From IMG/VR virus record IMGVR_UViG_3300005253_000397, positions 1 through 36,916 of that record: a stretch of DNA of 36,916 nucleotides; one strand, 5' to 3'. This document shows positions 8,707 to 16,814 of this stretch, in pieces. Source of the DNA: a virus. The translations under genes were made by a program, and so were the position numbers. The notes beneath the pieces were generated by a model. That model worked only from the letters and a program-made list of their open reading frames with translations. It made no database searches and had not been told where the DNA came from. Positions within the stretch are counted from its first letter, which is position 1; every line of letters begins with the position of its first letter.

Positions 8707-10326
8707 CTATATCACTGTCTCTGCTAAACTCCCTGCTTCTGGTACACCTGAAACATTCTTATAAGCCTTACTCGCAGACTCGCCTATCTGGGCCTGAGCA
8801 GCAGCCAGTTCTAATTGCTGCTTCTCTTGCCTTGCGGCTATCATTTCATCGAAATCTACCAAGTTCTCGGCAGGCGCCCCACCACTTATCCATGCAGTCC
8901 TGAAAGTCCTGTCCATATCGACATTCTCAAGAATAGGCACGAATTCCTGATAAGGCGCATATTTTGCTAATACAACTTCCTGTGCATTAGATTGAACATT
9001 AGCCATCGCCAGAGAAAGCCGCCCATGATATGTTACATCGTAATCAAAAGATGCCGGAGGCTGGGGAATGCGATTACCCTTCCTGGGAGATTTAACTAAG
9101 AGGTCTAAAACTCTCGTAAGCATCGGCGAGAATATTTCATTCTCCAAAGACACTACAGCAGGAGTCGCAATAACTATCAATTCTTTTTCTCGTATAACCG
9201 CCTCAGTAGCCGACATATTCCTATGTTCACCCATAGCTTCAAATAAGTCGTTAAAGAACGCCATGCGGATAATCTCGCGCATCTGGCGAATAACTTCACC
9301 ATTAGACTGTACATTTATCCCTGAAACATAAGGCTGCGGGAACTGCGCGCCTGTCCGGACGTAGATAGTACCGTGCGGGCCTGTGACCGGCTGGCCTACC
9401 ACTCCGTCGTCTTCCATCATCATCGGTGGGTTATTGGCTAACTCGGCAGATTCTATAAAGGAAGCGACCATACGATTGAGCATTCTAATATCGTCTATAT
9501 ACTCCATAGCGGGGCCGAAACCCATTAAACCACCCGGCGTGCGAGCGAATCGTGCTACTAAGTAAGGAAGGTGTTTGAAGTCGGGGTCTTCTTTAACTAT
9601 CTCTTTATCAGGAATGCAGATGAAAAACGACTTAACTTTACCCGACCCCATTCGACCATCGAAATCTTTATTAGGCGCACAGACGTGGACGTATTCGTGC
9701 TTTTCGCTAAACTTACCCGCCTTGAAAGCTTTGGCGGCGGATTTGCTGAGGTTCTTTATACCAAACGCCTGGGCCGCCTGTCTGACCGTGTAGAATATCT
9801 GCCTGTAAACCGTATCAATCTCGCCGCGACTGTTATCGTCGAAGAACATGAATCCGATATGATGAGACTTGAAAATAATATCACCGTCTATCATCTCTAC
9901 TGAAATCACGCCCGTACCGAAGACTATCATCGACCTTATAGTAAGGAACATCTCTCGCTGAAAGTTGCTCCGCATAAGTTCTGCGTGCGTCTGGGTAGCG
10001 GCGATGGACATCCACTTCTGGTATTCAGGCTGTTGGTTAAGTTCGTAGTCCTGAGCTTTGAAGCCATGCCAGAAACTCCCTGCTGGCATTAGGTAGGTGA
10101 ATATCCCGGAGGTCATTCGGTAGGCCGACCTTACCGCCGTATCGTCGTATTTCTCTATCGTATTGATAATATCGTCGTTAGATAAGGCGTTGCGTACCTG
10201 CTCCTGCGCGGCTGGCCATGCGTACTTTCCGGCCTCACGCCTCTCGCTGTCGGTACGGCTCTTGCGAGTTTTCGCTTCGCCGTAGCGTTCGAGAACTTCA
10301 TCTACGTTGATAGGTTTCTTAGCCAT
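8707..10326 (-). CDS. Head-to-tail connector (portal) protein, T7 gp8-like
   Basis: 539 residues. I chose ATG 10326 (MAKKPINVDEVLERYGEAKT) over a TTG four codons upstream. Family segments include REAGKYAWPAAQ near 35, YRMTSGIFTYLMPAGSFWHG near 80, TPGGLMGFGPAMEYIDDIRM near 265 and MRMAFFNDLF-type sequence (IRMAFFNDLFEAM) near 355. NMSATEAVIREKE follows. These match the bacteriophage head-to-tail connecting protein family, which forms the dodecameric DNA channel at the capsid vertex. The C-terminus is Ala/Gln-rich and helical. This is the clearest podovirus marker in the window. Confidence 0.92.
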   Translation of the reverse strand: MAKKPINVDEVLERYGEAKTRKSRTDSERREAGKYAWPAAQEQVRNALSNDDIINTIEKYDDTAVRSAYRMTSGIFTYLMPAGSFWHGFKAQDYELNQQPEYQKWMSIAATQTHAELMRSNFQREMFLTIRSMIVFGTGVISVEMIDGDIIFKSHHIGFMFFDDNSRGEIDTVYRQIFYTVRQAAQAFGIKNLSKSAAKAFKAGKFSEKHEYVHVCAPNKDFDGRMGSGKVKSFFICIPDKEIVKEDPDFKHLPYLVARFARTPGGLMGFGPAMEYIDDIRMLNRMVASFIESAELANNPPMMMEDDGVVGQPVTGPHGTIYVRTGAQFPQPYVSGINVQSNGEVIRQMREIIRMAFFNDLFEAMGEHRNMSATEAVIREKELIVIATPAVVSLENEIFSPMLTRVLDLLVKSPRKGNRIPQPPASFDYDVTYHGRLSLAMANVQSNAQEVVLAKYAPYQEFVPILENVDMDRTFRTAWISGGAPAENLVDFDEMIAARQEKQQLELAAAQAQIGESASKAYKNVSGVPEAGSLAETVI

Positions 10327-10327
10327 T

Positions 10328-10531
10328 CTATTCCCCAAGACGACGTTTCAAATTCAGACGTATAGCACTCATAATCCCTGAAATCCGAGTTGAAGGAGCG
10401 CCGCCCTGAACAAGTTTCTTACGTCTCGACCTTCCGGCCTCGGAGGCGTCCTGCGTTACCGTCTCTACCTGCTCGACAGGTTCCTGCGGTGGAGGCAATT
10501 TCTGTTTTGGACTACCGAATATCCTGCTCAT
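10328..10531 (-). CDS. Small basic protein of the head operon
   Basis: 67 residues from ATG 10531 with GGGAGG upstream. It begins MSRIFGSPKQKLPPPQEPVE and ends with a basic stretch (AIRLNLKRRLGE). The sequence is proline-rich in front and basic behind. Homologues with a similar layout (MSxxFGxPK... then an Arg/Lys segment) commonly sit just upstream of podovirus portal genes. Its role is unknown. It overlaps the preceding small gene by 20 bases. Confidence 0.75.
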   Translation of the reverse strand: MSRIFGSPKQKLPPPQEPVEQVETVTQDASEAGRSRRKKLVQGGAPSTRISGIMSAIRLNLKRRLGE

Positions 10532-10685
10532 TACTTTGCCTCCCAAATAGCATGGCAGCTAAAGTCTTTATCAACTCTATGCCCGGATTAGGCTGTTCAG
10601 GCAGAGCGTCGGGAGCGTTCTCGGTGAGTCTGCTCTCGGCGCCCAACCTGTCAAGGTCGTTTATGTCAATCGCGTTAGATGACAT
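10512..10685 (-). CDS. Small acidic protein of the head operon
   Basis: 57 residues: MSSNAIDINDLDRLGAESRL near the start, GIELIKTLAAMLFG near residue 36-49, ending NEQDIR. The frame starts just after the beta-helix gene and overlaps the next gene by 20 bases, which is in keeping with the packed operon. The start has no strong ribosome binding site. No known family is recognised. Confidence 0.6.
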   Translation of the reverse strand: MSSNAIDINDLDRLGAESRLTENAPDALPEQPNPGIELIKTLAAMLFGRQSNEQDIR

Positions 10686-10688
10686 TAG

Positions 10689-11627
10689 TTACACCGCCTT
10701 AATAGGAACATCCAAAGTATTGTCACTGCCTGTAGCAATATTTCCGGCGGCAAGAGCAACGTTAAAGTCATACATATTAGCGCCAATCGTTTCTTCGCTG
10801 ACCATCATATTTCTCGTGACAATCGCCTTGTCCGAATTATCGTCGATACAAAGCGTAAGACACTTAAAAACGTTGTTGTCGATAATTATATTACCGGCAA
10901 CTTGTGTATAAGAAGCATTCACTATGACACCCTTAGAACCTTGTATTAGGTTGTTCCTGATAAGAACCTTATCGGAAGTCCCGGCCCCGATAACGATAGC
11001 GCCAGTAGTAAATCCGTTTACGGAGTCAAACACACAATCTATGACCTCTAAGTTGTAGCTGGCCGTCCACAAAATACCATGAGTTGCATTCGTATTGCGA
11101 TTCGAGAATACGCAGTCAATAAATTTCCAGCCTGACTCTTGAGCCTGTAATGTCCACATGGCGCCGGTGTCCGCTTCCTGGAACTGGCAGTGATACCATC
11201 TCATACCCCATGTATTATTAGTAGCGGGTACGTGGTTTCCGATAATCTCCACCATATCATGACTATTTGCAGAACCTACGCCGATTACATCTGTCTTTTC
11301 CGCTGCAAGAACGATGTCTTCTGTAAGCGAATCGCCGACAACATACACCGTTGCCCTATGCGCCCATGCCCTGTTTCCTGATGTACTCATATAAGCGTGA
11401 GCTGCTACGAGTCCTTCGGCTAAAGTCTTGAAGGCTGATAGCCAGCCCAGTCCATTTCCAGAACTTACTACGTTGCCATCGACGTAGAAAACAGACGGCG
11501 CACCCCCTTTAGTCCCTGCGGAGAACGGTTCTATTCCTGCGTTCCCTCGAAGTCTGCCATCCGGTAAAAGTCTGATTGTTTGACCATCAACTGCCGTACT
11601 TCTTAACTTTGAAGCATAAGTTGCCAT
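10689..11627 (-). CDS. Right-handed beta-helix virion protein
   Basis: 312 residues. After an N-terminal head (MATYASKLRSTAVDGQTIRL) there are repeated short beta-strand units: WKFIDCVFSNRNTN, LEVIDCVFDSVNGF, KVLIRNNLIQGSKGV and IIIDNNVFKCL. These are the ladder pattern of parallel beta-helix folds seen in tailspikes and depolymerases. No active-site residues can be assigned. It lies next to head genes and away from the fibre genes, so it could be a decoration or a spike. Start chosen at 11627 with GAAAGGAAC in front. Confidence 0.8.
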   Translation of the reverse strand: MATYASKLRSTAVDGQTIRLLPDGRLRGNAGIEPFSAGTKGGAPSVFYVDGNVVSSGNGLGWLSAFKTLAEGLVAAHAYMSTSGNRAWAHRATVYVVGDSLTEDIVLAAEKTDVIGVGSANSHDMVEIIGNHVPATNNTWGMRWYHCQFQEADTGAMWTLQAQESGWKFIDCVFSNRNTNATHGILWTASYNLEVIDCVFDSVNGFTTGAIVIGAGTSDKVLIRNNLIQGSKGVIVNASYTQVAGNIIIDNNVFKCLTLCIDDNSDKAIVTRNMMVSEETIGANMYDFNVALAAGNIATGSDNTLDVPIKAV

Positions 11628-11685
11628 GTTCCTTTCTTGCCCTGCTCTCTCGAACGGGCGTTATTAAGCTATTCTACTGCTCTTT

Positions 11686-11841
11686 CTATTCATGTCCGAA
11701 TATACGGACATATGATTCGTCGTATTTCTTCTTATCTTCCTTCGAGCCGTATTTCTGAGTCTCAGGTATCCAGCAGTGGTCGTTACCACCTGCTACTTCC
11801 TGACGGTTCTTCGGTTTGAAATTCTTTCTATATGGTCTCAT
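11686..11841 (-). CDS. Small basic protein
   Basis: 51 residues: MRPYRKNFKPKNRQEVAGGN at the start, rich in Lys/Arg/Tyr, ending YVRIFGHE. The ATG overlaps the upstream stop as ATGA. The C-terminal codons fall on an imperfect palindrome (ATGTCCGTATATTCGGACAT). Function unknown. Confidence 0.65.
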   Translation of the reverse strand: MRPYRKNFKPKNRQEVAGGNDHCWIPETQKYGSKEDKKKYDESYVRIFGHE

Positions 11842-12500
11842 ACCATGTCCTCAGCACTCAATCCGCGTGCGTACTTGTCATCTTCACCGGGAGGTGACTG
11901 AGCGTTTTCACTGAATTCTTTTGCTTCCTCGATTGTCTCTTCTTTTCCGAGACTTTCAATATCGGCCTCGATTTCCGCTTTCTTTCTCATGCCACCCGTT
12001 GGGATATGAGTGGCTACGCCGAGTCGCTTCGCCTTCTGTAAGTAAGTTTCTGGCTTGGCGTTTATAATCTCAGGATCGGTCATTGTCTTTATCTCGGCGG
12101 CAGACGGGGGATAGTCGGGTCTTTGCGCCGCTAACGCCTTCTCTACGGCTGCGTCAACTATTCTCTGAACGTCATCCGGAGTAACTTTCTTATCGAGGTA
12201 CGTCCGTTTTCGTTTGTCTTCCTCTTTTCGCATTTTATTTACTTCTTCCGGGTGAGTATTACATTCCAGACATATCCAGCAGTTCCAAGGGTCGCCGAGT
12301 TTGGTTAGCGGTCGCTTGCACTTCTGGGTCGCGCATGTCGGTGTGTTTATCGGAATTGGGTTACATGCAAGGCATCGCCATGAGTTGTTTTCAAATCCCA
12401 TCGGATTTGCGCATGACGGGCATGGCACTACTGTCTGGAATCTTTCTCTGTCTCCAGACTGTACGTTTGTCGAATTATTTGCAACTATTACTGTTTCCAT
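11838..12500 (-). CDS. Zinc-ribbon protein with a helical C-terminus
   Basis: 220 residues. The N-terminal 85 residues carry two or three CxxC pairs (CPSCANPMG, CLACNP, CATQKCKRP, CWICLECN), which looks like tandem zinc ribbons. The remainder is charged and helical (DVQRIVDAAVEKALAAQ and EAEIEADIESL-type sequence). It has an excellent site (AAAAGGAGAAAG) before ATG 12500 and overlaps both neighbours. It lies between terminase and head genes. A nucleic-acid-binding role in packaging or virion assembly is possible but not shown. Confidence 0.75.
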   Translation of the reverse strand: METVIVANNSTNVQSGDRERFQTVVPCPSCANPMGFENNSWRCLACNPIPINTPTCATQKCKRPLTKLGDPWNCWICLECNTHPEEVNKMRKEEDKRKRTYLDKKVTPDDVQRIVDAAVEKALAAQRPDYPPSAAEIKTMTDPEIINAKPETYLQKAKRLGVATHIPTGGMRKKAEIEADIESLGKEETIEEAKEFSENAQSPPGEDDKYARGLSAEDMV

Positions 12501-12669
12501 TTTCTTTCTCCTTTTGTTTTAATCTATGACATATTTCTTTCAATTCGATATATTCCCATTGATGACCACAATTTTTACAGGTAGTCTCGTAATTCAGACG
12601 AGGATTCTCCCATAAATCTCCATCTCCCTTGCAATCCGGACAAAATAGCTCTATTACAGGCAAGGCCAT
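12475..12669 (-). CDS. Small zinc-ribbon protein
   Basis: 64 residues from ATG 12669, which follows TAGGAGATAA. CPDCKGDG near residue 9 and CKNCGHQW near residue 29 make a classic four-cysteine ribbon. The tail is charged (LKQKEKENGNSNSCK). It overlaps the downstream zinc-ribbon gene by 26 bases. Function unknown, one of several zinc ribbons clustered here. Confidence 0.75.
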   Translation of the reverse strand: MALPVIELFCPDCKGDGDLWENPRLNYETTCKNCGHQWEYIELKEICHRLKQKEKENGNSNSCK

Positions 12670-12673
12670 TTTC

Positions 12674-12817
12674 TTATCTCCTATCATTTCCAATTTTGCC
12701 CCCAAAGTAATTGCACTTAGGGCATATCATAATTACCTCTTTCTTTCCCTGCTGCTGACGCAGGATATAGTCGGGCGGCTTCGACTCACCACGACTCTTG
12801 CATCTTGGACATTTCAT
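12674..12817 (-). CDS. Small zinc-ribbon protein
   Basis: 47 residues: MKCPRCKSRGESKPPDYILR with a second knuckle ICPKCNYFGGKIG near residue 34. The four cysteines (CPRC...CPKC) define a zinc ribbon of the kind found in transcription factors and in phage proteins of unknown role. The start overlaps the tail of a tiny basic gene. The stop lies inside the ribosome binding site of the next gene. Confidence 0.7.
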   Translation of the reverse strand: MKCPRCKSRGESKPPDYILRQQQGKKEVIMICPKCNYFGGKIGNDRR

Positions 12818-12897
12818 TTCTTCATCTTCCTTTTCTTCTTCTTGGCCTTGGCTTTGATTTTGCTTCTCTGTTTAGGGGTATGTCCGTGAAGTCCCAT
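12814..12897 (-). CDS. Tiny Lys-rich peptide
   Basis: 27 residues, starting MGLHGHTPKQRSKIKAKAKK and continuing as almost pure Lys/Arg/Met. AAAGGAATTACAA precedes the ATG at good spacing and the stop overlaps the next start, so translation is plausible. A nucleic-acid or capsid-interior role would fit the charge but is a guess. Confidence 0.5.
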   Translation of the reverse strand: MGLHGHTPKQRSKIKAKAKKKKRKMKK

Positions 12898-12914
12898 TTG
12901 TAATTCCTTTCTGC

Positions 12915-13160
12915 TTATGCTACCTCTTTGAATTTAGGTAATTTGTTTTCTTTCCAATGCTCCATAGCTTGCTCGTCAGTCTTATAGAGCATTCCCTGTG
13001 CCCAATTTCCTTCTTTGCCGTCAAGAATACCCTCCTTTCGGCCTATTATTTCAATAACTTCTACAGTCCCACTCGTTAAATTTCCTTTTATAAACTTGCG
13101 ACTCTGAATAAGAACGTTATCTATAGTCAATTCTGAATAGTATGTATTAGTCACTATCAT
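12915..13160 (-). CDS. Hypothetical protein downstream of terminase
   Basis: 81 residues beginning MIVTNTYYSELTIDNVLIQS, a small beta-rich N-terminal part followed by a helical, charged C-terminus (EQAMEHWKENKLPKFKEVA). It starts one base after the terminase stop. No family is recognised. Confidence 0.7.
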   Translation of the reverse strand: MIVTNTYYSELTIDNVLIQSRKFIKGNLTSGTVEVIEIIGRKEGILDGKEGNWAQGMLYKTDEQAMEHWKENKLPKFKEVA

Positions 13161-13161
13161 A

Positions 13162-14742
13162 TTAACGCCATTTTGAAATAGTATGTGTTGGCCGGTTGAC
13201 TTTTTCAGTTCCTTTCGGTCGGGGCGACTGCCTGCTCGCAGCTAAGAGGAAATACAACGTCGCGTGGAAGTAGTGGTCGTCGCCTAAAGGTATCCACCGG
13301 GGTTTCTTCAGCCCGGTATCCGGATGTTTTATAATAGTCTTGGCAGTCTTCGTCATCTGCTTTGCATATTCGTTTATCGTTACCGACTCTCTCGGAATTC
13401 TAATCTTCGTCTCAGTAAAAGTAGTATGGACTTTATCGCACCATTCGTTTCTATTGACTTTGACTATCCCCGTCTTTCTGTCGAAATGGGGCACTCCGGG
13501 CATCTGCTCGGAATACTGGCATAAATAAATAGTGTAAGGCTCGGTCTTTTGAAATTCTCTAACTCCGTGGTCGTACGGTCCGGAATCTATCACCGCCGTG
13601 TGAACGTTCATCTTCAGGGCTATATCGTGGATTTCGTGAAGGTCGTTATACTCGCCAATATGAGAAATGTCATACGATTCGCGAGACGTCCTCGTACCTA
13701 TAACGACGTTGATGGATTTATTAATATCCACACCCATCACAGTCTCGCCGGTAGAGACCATTCTATTAAGGTCAGAAGTGCATCTGGACAAAACTAAAAC
13801 TTTATCAAGTTGAATCTCCGCTTCGGTCGTTGCCTTGCCTAAAGTAGAACGCATAAATTCTGCGCGGTCCGTACCTTCCGTATTATGAAATTCGTACATA
13901 TAGTCGTCAAGATCGGCCAAAGGAGATAAGAGACCGCTAACAAAGAATCCGGCCTCTCTTCTATCGGGATAATCCACCCGCCAGTCACCGTCCTGAACGT
14001 AAATTTCCTTATGGCAGTGAATGCACGAACGGAACCATCTTCCGGCCAGTTGAATAATACAGTCCGGGAAAGACTCACCTAAACAAGTGTACTTTCCGCA
14101 CGCCCGGCATTTAATCTGCCATCTACGCTGATCGGATTCGTTATACTTTTTGTCAATTCCAATTCCCGGAAAAGTCGGAGTCCCGAAGTTTTTCTCTATC
14201 TTAAACCGAGACCTTTTCATCCTCTGCTTGGCCTGATAGGCCATTCTTTTATCTATAAGGTCAAGCTCGTCACGACATATTTCGTCACAGGGAATAGACC
14301 TTAGATTATCAGAGTCCTTAACATTCGTATCTTCGACTTTCTTCGGCTGACCGCCTACCATTACAATTGACCTTCCGTTGATCTCACGGCACATGGTAGT
14401 ATTGGTATCGCCCTTTTTCATTATCCACGGGTTGTATTGAAATATCGGGTCGAAAGAAACCTGACTCAATCTCTCCACGGCGGTCTTGGTAGGCATCATA
14501 TAAAGGATATTCTGGTCGTAACGTCTGTACTTGCAGGCGTGGACGGCATTCAGGAAGATGGCCGTAGTAAGACACATCTGGGCGCCCTTCTTACAGTTGG
14601 AAATCTTCTTCTCGCAGTCGATAATCCCCTGTAGGTACGGAACGCCCACAAGGTCGAAGCGGATACCGTCCCTCAAGTAGATACCCTTCTCGTGCGCCCA
14701 CGTTAAGGAATTAACGGCCATCATTGTTTCTTTATCTATCAT
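13162..14742 (-). CDS. Terminase large subunit (GpA-like)
   Basis: 526 residues. The ATPase region has a Walker-A-like CKKGAQMCLTT at 50-60, in which the usual GK[ST] is altered, and a Walker-B-like IPCDEIC near 150. A zinc knuckle follows (CRACGKYTCL... CIHCHKE, about 215-245). The nuclease half contains VMGVDINKS and VIDSGPYDHG acidic segments (about 335-395). This order matches the GpA-type terminases that power DNA packaging. The C-terminus is basic. The ATG follows a weak site, and an intrinsic terminator lies 30-70 bases upstream. Confidence 0.88.
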   Translation of the reverse strand: MIDKETMMAVNSLTWAHEKGIYLRDGIRFDLVGVPYLQGIIDCEKKISNCKKGAQMCLTTAIFLNAVHACKYRRYDQNILYMMPTKTAVERLSQVSFDPIFQYNPWIMKKGDTNTTMCREINGRSIVMVGGQPKKVEDTNVKDSDNLRSIPCDEICRDELDLIDKRMAYQAKQRMKRSRFKIEKNFGTPTFPGIGIDKKYNESDQRRWQIKCRACGKYTCLGESFPDCIIQLAGRWFRSCIHCHKEIYVQDGDWRVDYPDRREAGFFVSGLLSPLADLDDYMYEFHNTEGTDRAEFMRSTLGKATTEAEIQLDKVLVLSRCTSDLNRMVSTGETVMGVDINKSINVVIGTRTSRESYDISHIGEYNDLHEIHDIALKMNVHTAVIDSGPYDHGVREFQKTEPYTIYLCQYSEQMPGVPHFDRKTGIVKVNRNEWCDKVHTTFTETKIRIPRESVTINEYAKQMTKTAKTIIKHPDTGLKKPRWIPLGDDHYFHATLYFLLAASRQSPRPKGTEKVNRPTHTISKWR

Positions 14743-14773
14743 AATATTCTCAGGCGCAAAAAAAATGGATAAT

Positions 14774-14814
14774 AAAAAACGGCGGCGTAGAAGGTGTAGG
14801 CTCCTACACAGCCG
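14774..14814 (-). terminator. Rho-independent terminator upstream of terminase
   Basis: Read on the minus strand, CGGC...GCCG encloses a GTGTAG/CTACAC hairpin and is followed by CCGTTTTTTATT. It separates the small-gene transcript from terminase, so terminase either needs its own promoter or depends on read-through. Confidence 0.7.
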
Positions 14815-14850
14815 TATCTATTACCCATTAATTGCCCTATGTTGGTTTTG

Positions 14851-15120
14851 CTAACTTATAAGTTTAATTTTCTCCTGCATAACAAAAGGCTCTTCAAGCG
14901 GAGTCTCTTCGCTAAAACATTCTACCTTACTCATAATCTGCTGTCTATATTCACTTCTTGTAAACAAAACAAAATGTCCATCCGATGCCTCTAACCAAAC
15001 CACTGCTCTTGGGCCACATAATTTCTGATGTATTTTCCAAAATTCATAAGCAGCATCTATGAGTATTTGCCCTTTATTTTTTAATTCCTCATGTATTTCG
15101 GCATTCATATTTGTTTCCAT
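14851..15120 (-). CDS. Conserved phage hypothetical protein
   Basis: 89 residues. The core FWKIHQKLCGPRAVVWLEAS and the following GHFVLFTRSEYRQQIMSKV resemble a widespread small phage/bacterial protein of unknown function (GPRAVVWLE... FTRGEYR type). Two ATGs (METNMNAEIH) are close together. The first has GAAGGAAG before it. It is the last gene before the terminator ahead of terminase. Confidence 0.7.
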   Translation of the reverse strand: METNMNAEIHEELKNKGQILIDAAYEFWKIHQKLCGPRAVVWLEASDGHFVLFTRSEYRQQIMSKVECFSEETPLEEPFVMQEKIKLIS

Positions 15121-15180
15121 TTTCTTCCTTCTTACGTAACGTCAACTCTGCCGAGTATCAGTTAACCCGTTATTCAATTG

Positions 15181-15435
15181 TCAAACTAATCTTGTTTCTA
15201 TTTCACCAAAATTACCATCATCATCCATTCCATATACTGTAAGTCTGGTTCTGTTATATTCGGGGTCGAAACAACTAAGCGTACATTCAATTGATTCGTA
15301 TGGCTCGCCCGCATGATCGTAATCTTCCCTCGTCATCCAAAGGCCGGACTCAAGTAATACTTTCTCCTTCGCACACAGCAAGACTGGTGCGATAGGACTC
15401 AATGCCAACGCCTGTAGGAAGCTACGCCTGTTCAT
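15181..15435 (-). CDS. Exported protein with a Tat-like signal peptide
   Basis: 84 residues. The N-terminus MNRRSFLQALALSPIAPVLL has the twin-arginine RRSFLQA motif and a moderately hydrophobic stretch, as in Tat substrates, followed by a short acidic mature part (CTLSCFDPEYNRTRLTVYGM). Many residues after the signal are polar. The ATG overlaps an upstream tiny gene as ATGA. A periplasmic or membrane-associated role is inferred. The signal could also be a plain N-terminal anchor. Confidence 0.65.
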   Translation of the reverse strand: MNRRSFLQALALSPIAPVLLCAKEKVLLESGLWMTREDYDHAGEPYESIECTLSCFDPEYNRTRLTVYGMDDDGNFGEIETRLV

Positions 15436-15530
15436 ATCTTTACTATTATACCACTTCTTACCAATACGTCAAACTTTTTCTTATGTTCTCTAACTACGTA
15501 ACTGTCCAGCTTACTCAACTCGTGTCTCAT
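15432..15530 (-). CDS. Tiny basic peptide
   Basis: 32 residues, MRHELSKLDSYVVREHKKKF then a hydrophobic end. The stop overlaps the start of the Tat-signal gene (ATGA), which supports translation. A GTG four codons upstream (15542) is another possible start. Function unknown. Confidence 0.45.
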   Translation of the reverse strand: MRHELSKLDSYVVREHKKKFDVLVRSGIIVKI

Positions 15531-15557
15531 AATGGCATTCACCGCGTGCGTAGTTTC

Positions 15558-15854
15558 TTAGCTTTGCCCATCTTCCTGCCCTTCAATGGGAGACTTGGCA
15601 TTAGCATGACGCTCTCGCCAGTATTTTAAGAATTCAGTGTATTCACAGTCAGGAAGAATATAATAGTCAGGGTGCTTAGCCATCATTGCCCTGAAATTAT
15701 ATAACAATTCCTCAAGCACTTCCTGCTTGCTCTCAGAGACTCCAGAACCGCCTGTGGCTTGACTACGCTGGTAAGCAATATGCCGTGCCTCTACATCACT
15801 TTCGTCCCGAGGCGAAAGTTCACCTGCATTAAAAATAGTCTTCGGGTCAAGCAT
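15558..15854 (-). CDS. Hypothetical protein
   Basis: 98 residues, MLDPKTIFNAGELSPRDESD at the start, an acidic helical middle (KQEVLEELLYNFRAMMAKHP) and an aromatic stretch (CEYTEFLKYWRERHANAK). The N-terminus is polar and probably unstructured. It lies between a GC-rich tract and the terminase-proximal genes. No family recognised. Confidence 0.65.
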   Translation of the reverse strand: MLDPKTIFNAGELSPRDESDVEARHIAYQRSQATGGSGVSESKQEVLEELLYNFRAMMAKHPDYYILPDCEYTEFLKYWRERHANAKSPIEGQEDGQS

Positions 15855-15904
15855 AATCTTGGACTTCCTGAAAAACTAAAATTCAGAGATAGGAAGGTAC
15901 TTAC

Positions 15905-15945
15905 TACCGCCTCGCCCCCCGGCCTTCCCCGGCCCCCCCCCCTTC
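15905..15945. other. GC-rich tract with a run of ten C/G next to packaging genes
   Basis: The 110 bases between two genes contain GCCCCCCGGCCTTCCCCGG and then ten C in a row (15933-15942). The rest of the window has no comparable homopolymer. It could be a packaging (cos/pac) site, a phase-variable tract or a sequencing problem. No gene is assigned here. Confidence 0.35.
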
Positions 15946-15965
15946 GATAATAATAAACCATCGAT

Positions 15966-16397
15966 TCATACACCTGTGTACGTCCTCTCTGGGAACATGC
16001 GTTGGTATCGCTTGGCTGCTGCCAGTCTGTTGGTGCGTGCCTGTTCGTCCACTGTGCCGTCCGGGTTGGTCGTCAGTCTGTTAATGCCCGCGATGATGGA
16101 TGGATGAAGCGTAGGTCTATCGCCTATCCTCACGGGCGCCCTGCCTGCTCGTTGCGCTGCTGCCTTACCACTCCATGCACACGGCCCACAGCATACGAGA
16201 GCCATGTTAATGTCAGAACCACAACACCAGCATATCCCGCCCTTGACTATGCCTGTGTCGGTGTGCGTGCGCTCTACTGCGTGCGCTACATTATCAGGCG
16301 TGCGCGTGCGCAGTCTGTGCGCCTTAGCCCTGCATGAGCCGCTACACGTACGCCGGTTATCGCTTCCAGTCTCTGTCTTACATATAATACAATTCAT
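15966..16397 (-). CDS. Two-zinc-finger protein beside terminase small subunit
   Basis: 143 residues. The N-terminus MNCIICKTETGSDNRRTCSG has a treble-clef-like CxxC...CxGxCR pattern. A second set is GICWCCGSDINMALVCCGPC near 55-75. The C-terminus is basic (TNRLAAAKRYQRMFPERTY). It starts 3 bases after the TerS stop. Similar zinc-finger proteins occur near terminase genes. A DNA-binding or packaging role is inferred only from context. Confidence 0.72.
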   Translation of the reverse strand: MNCIICKTETGSDNRRTCSGSCRAKAHRLRTRTPDNVAHAVERTHTDTGIVKGGICWCCGSDINMALVCCGPCAWSGKAAAQRAGRAPVRIGDRPTLHPSIIAGINRLTTNPDGTVDEQARTNRLAAAKRYQRMFPERTYTGV

Positions 16398-16400
16398 GCT

Positions 16401-16814
16401 CTAACTGCCTCTTGTGCCCGTTATAGGCACTATACGCGGTTTAACGTCTGCCTTCGCCATCGCCTCGTTGTAAGCCTTCGCCGCCGCCTTCGCCGCTTGT
16501 AAGTCCTTAGCAGTCTGAGGCTTAGCGTTAACCGTCTCCGTGGCGATTACTTGCTTGTCAACCTGTCCGAGGTCTTGTTTGCCGAGCCAAATCGCCATTT
16601 GCGGCGTTTCCTTGAGGTTATCCTGTGCAATTCTTACCTTATCCTTCCAAATCGCCCGTCCCTGCCTTATTTGTTTTCCAAAATGTCTCTCAAGGCTATT
16701 AAACGGTATATCCAGTTTCCTTGCTATTGTGTTAGTATTGCAGTTTCTTTGCGCCATCTCCTCTATCTCGCTCACTTCTTCCTCAGTAAATACTCTTTTA
16801 GGTCTGCCTGCCAT
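16401..16814 (-). CDS. Terminase small subunit candidate (HTH)
   Basis: 137 residues from ATG 16814 (MAGRPKRVFTEEEVSEIEEM), which overlaps an upstream stop as TAATG. The first ~60 residues form a helix-turn-helix (NCNTNTIARKLDIPFNSLER). They are followed by AIWKDKVRIAQDNLK and MAIWLGKQDLGQVDKQ, a layout common in small terminase subunits and other phage HTH packaging factors. The C-terminus is an Ala/Lys helix (DLQAAKAAAKAYNEAMAKAD). It would recognise phage DNA and recruit TerL. The gene is 1.7 kb from TerL, which is unusual but seen in other phages. Confidence 0.7.
   Translation of the reverse strand: MAGRPKRVFTEEEVSEIEEMAQRNCNTNTIARKLDIPFNSLERHFGKQIRQGRAIWKDKVRIAQDNLKETPQMAIWLGKQDLGQVDKQVIATETVNAKPQTAKDLQAAKAAAKAYNEAMAKADVKPRIVPITGTRGS

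Noticed and set aside
15791-15973. Frame through the GC-rich tract on the minus strand
   Set aside because: Glycine/arginine-rich because of the homopolymer. It overlaps the well-supported genes on both sides and has no ribosome binding site.
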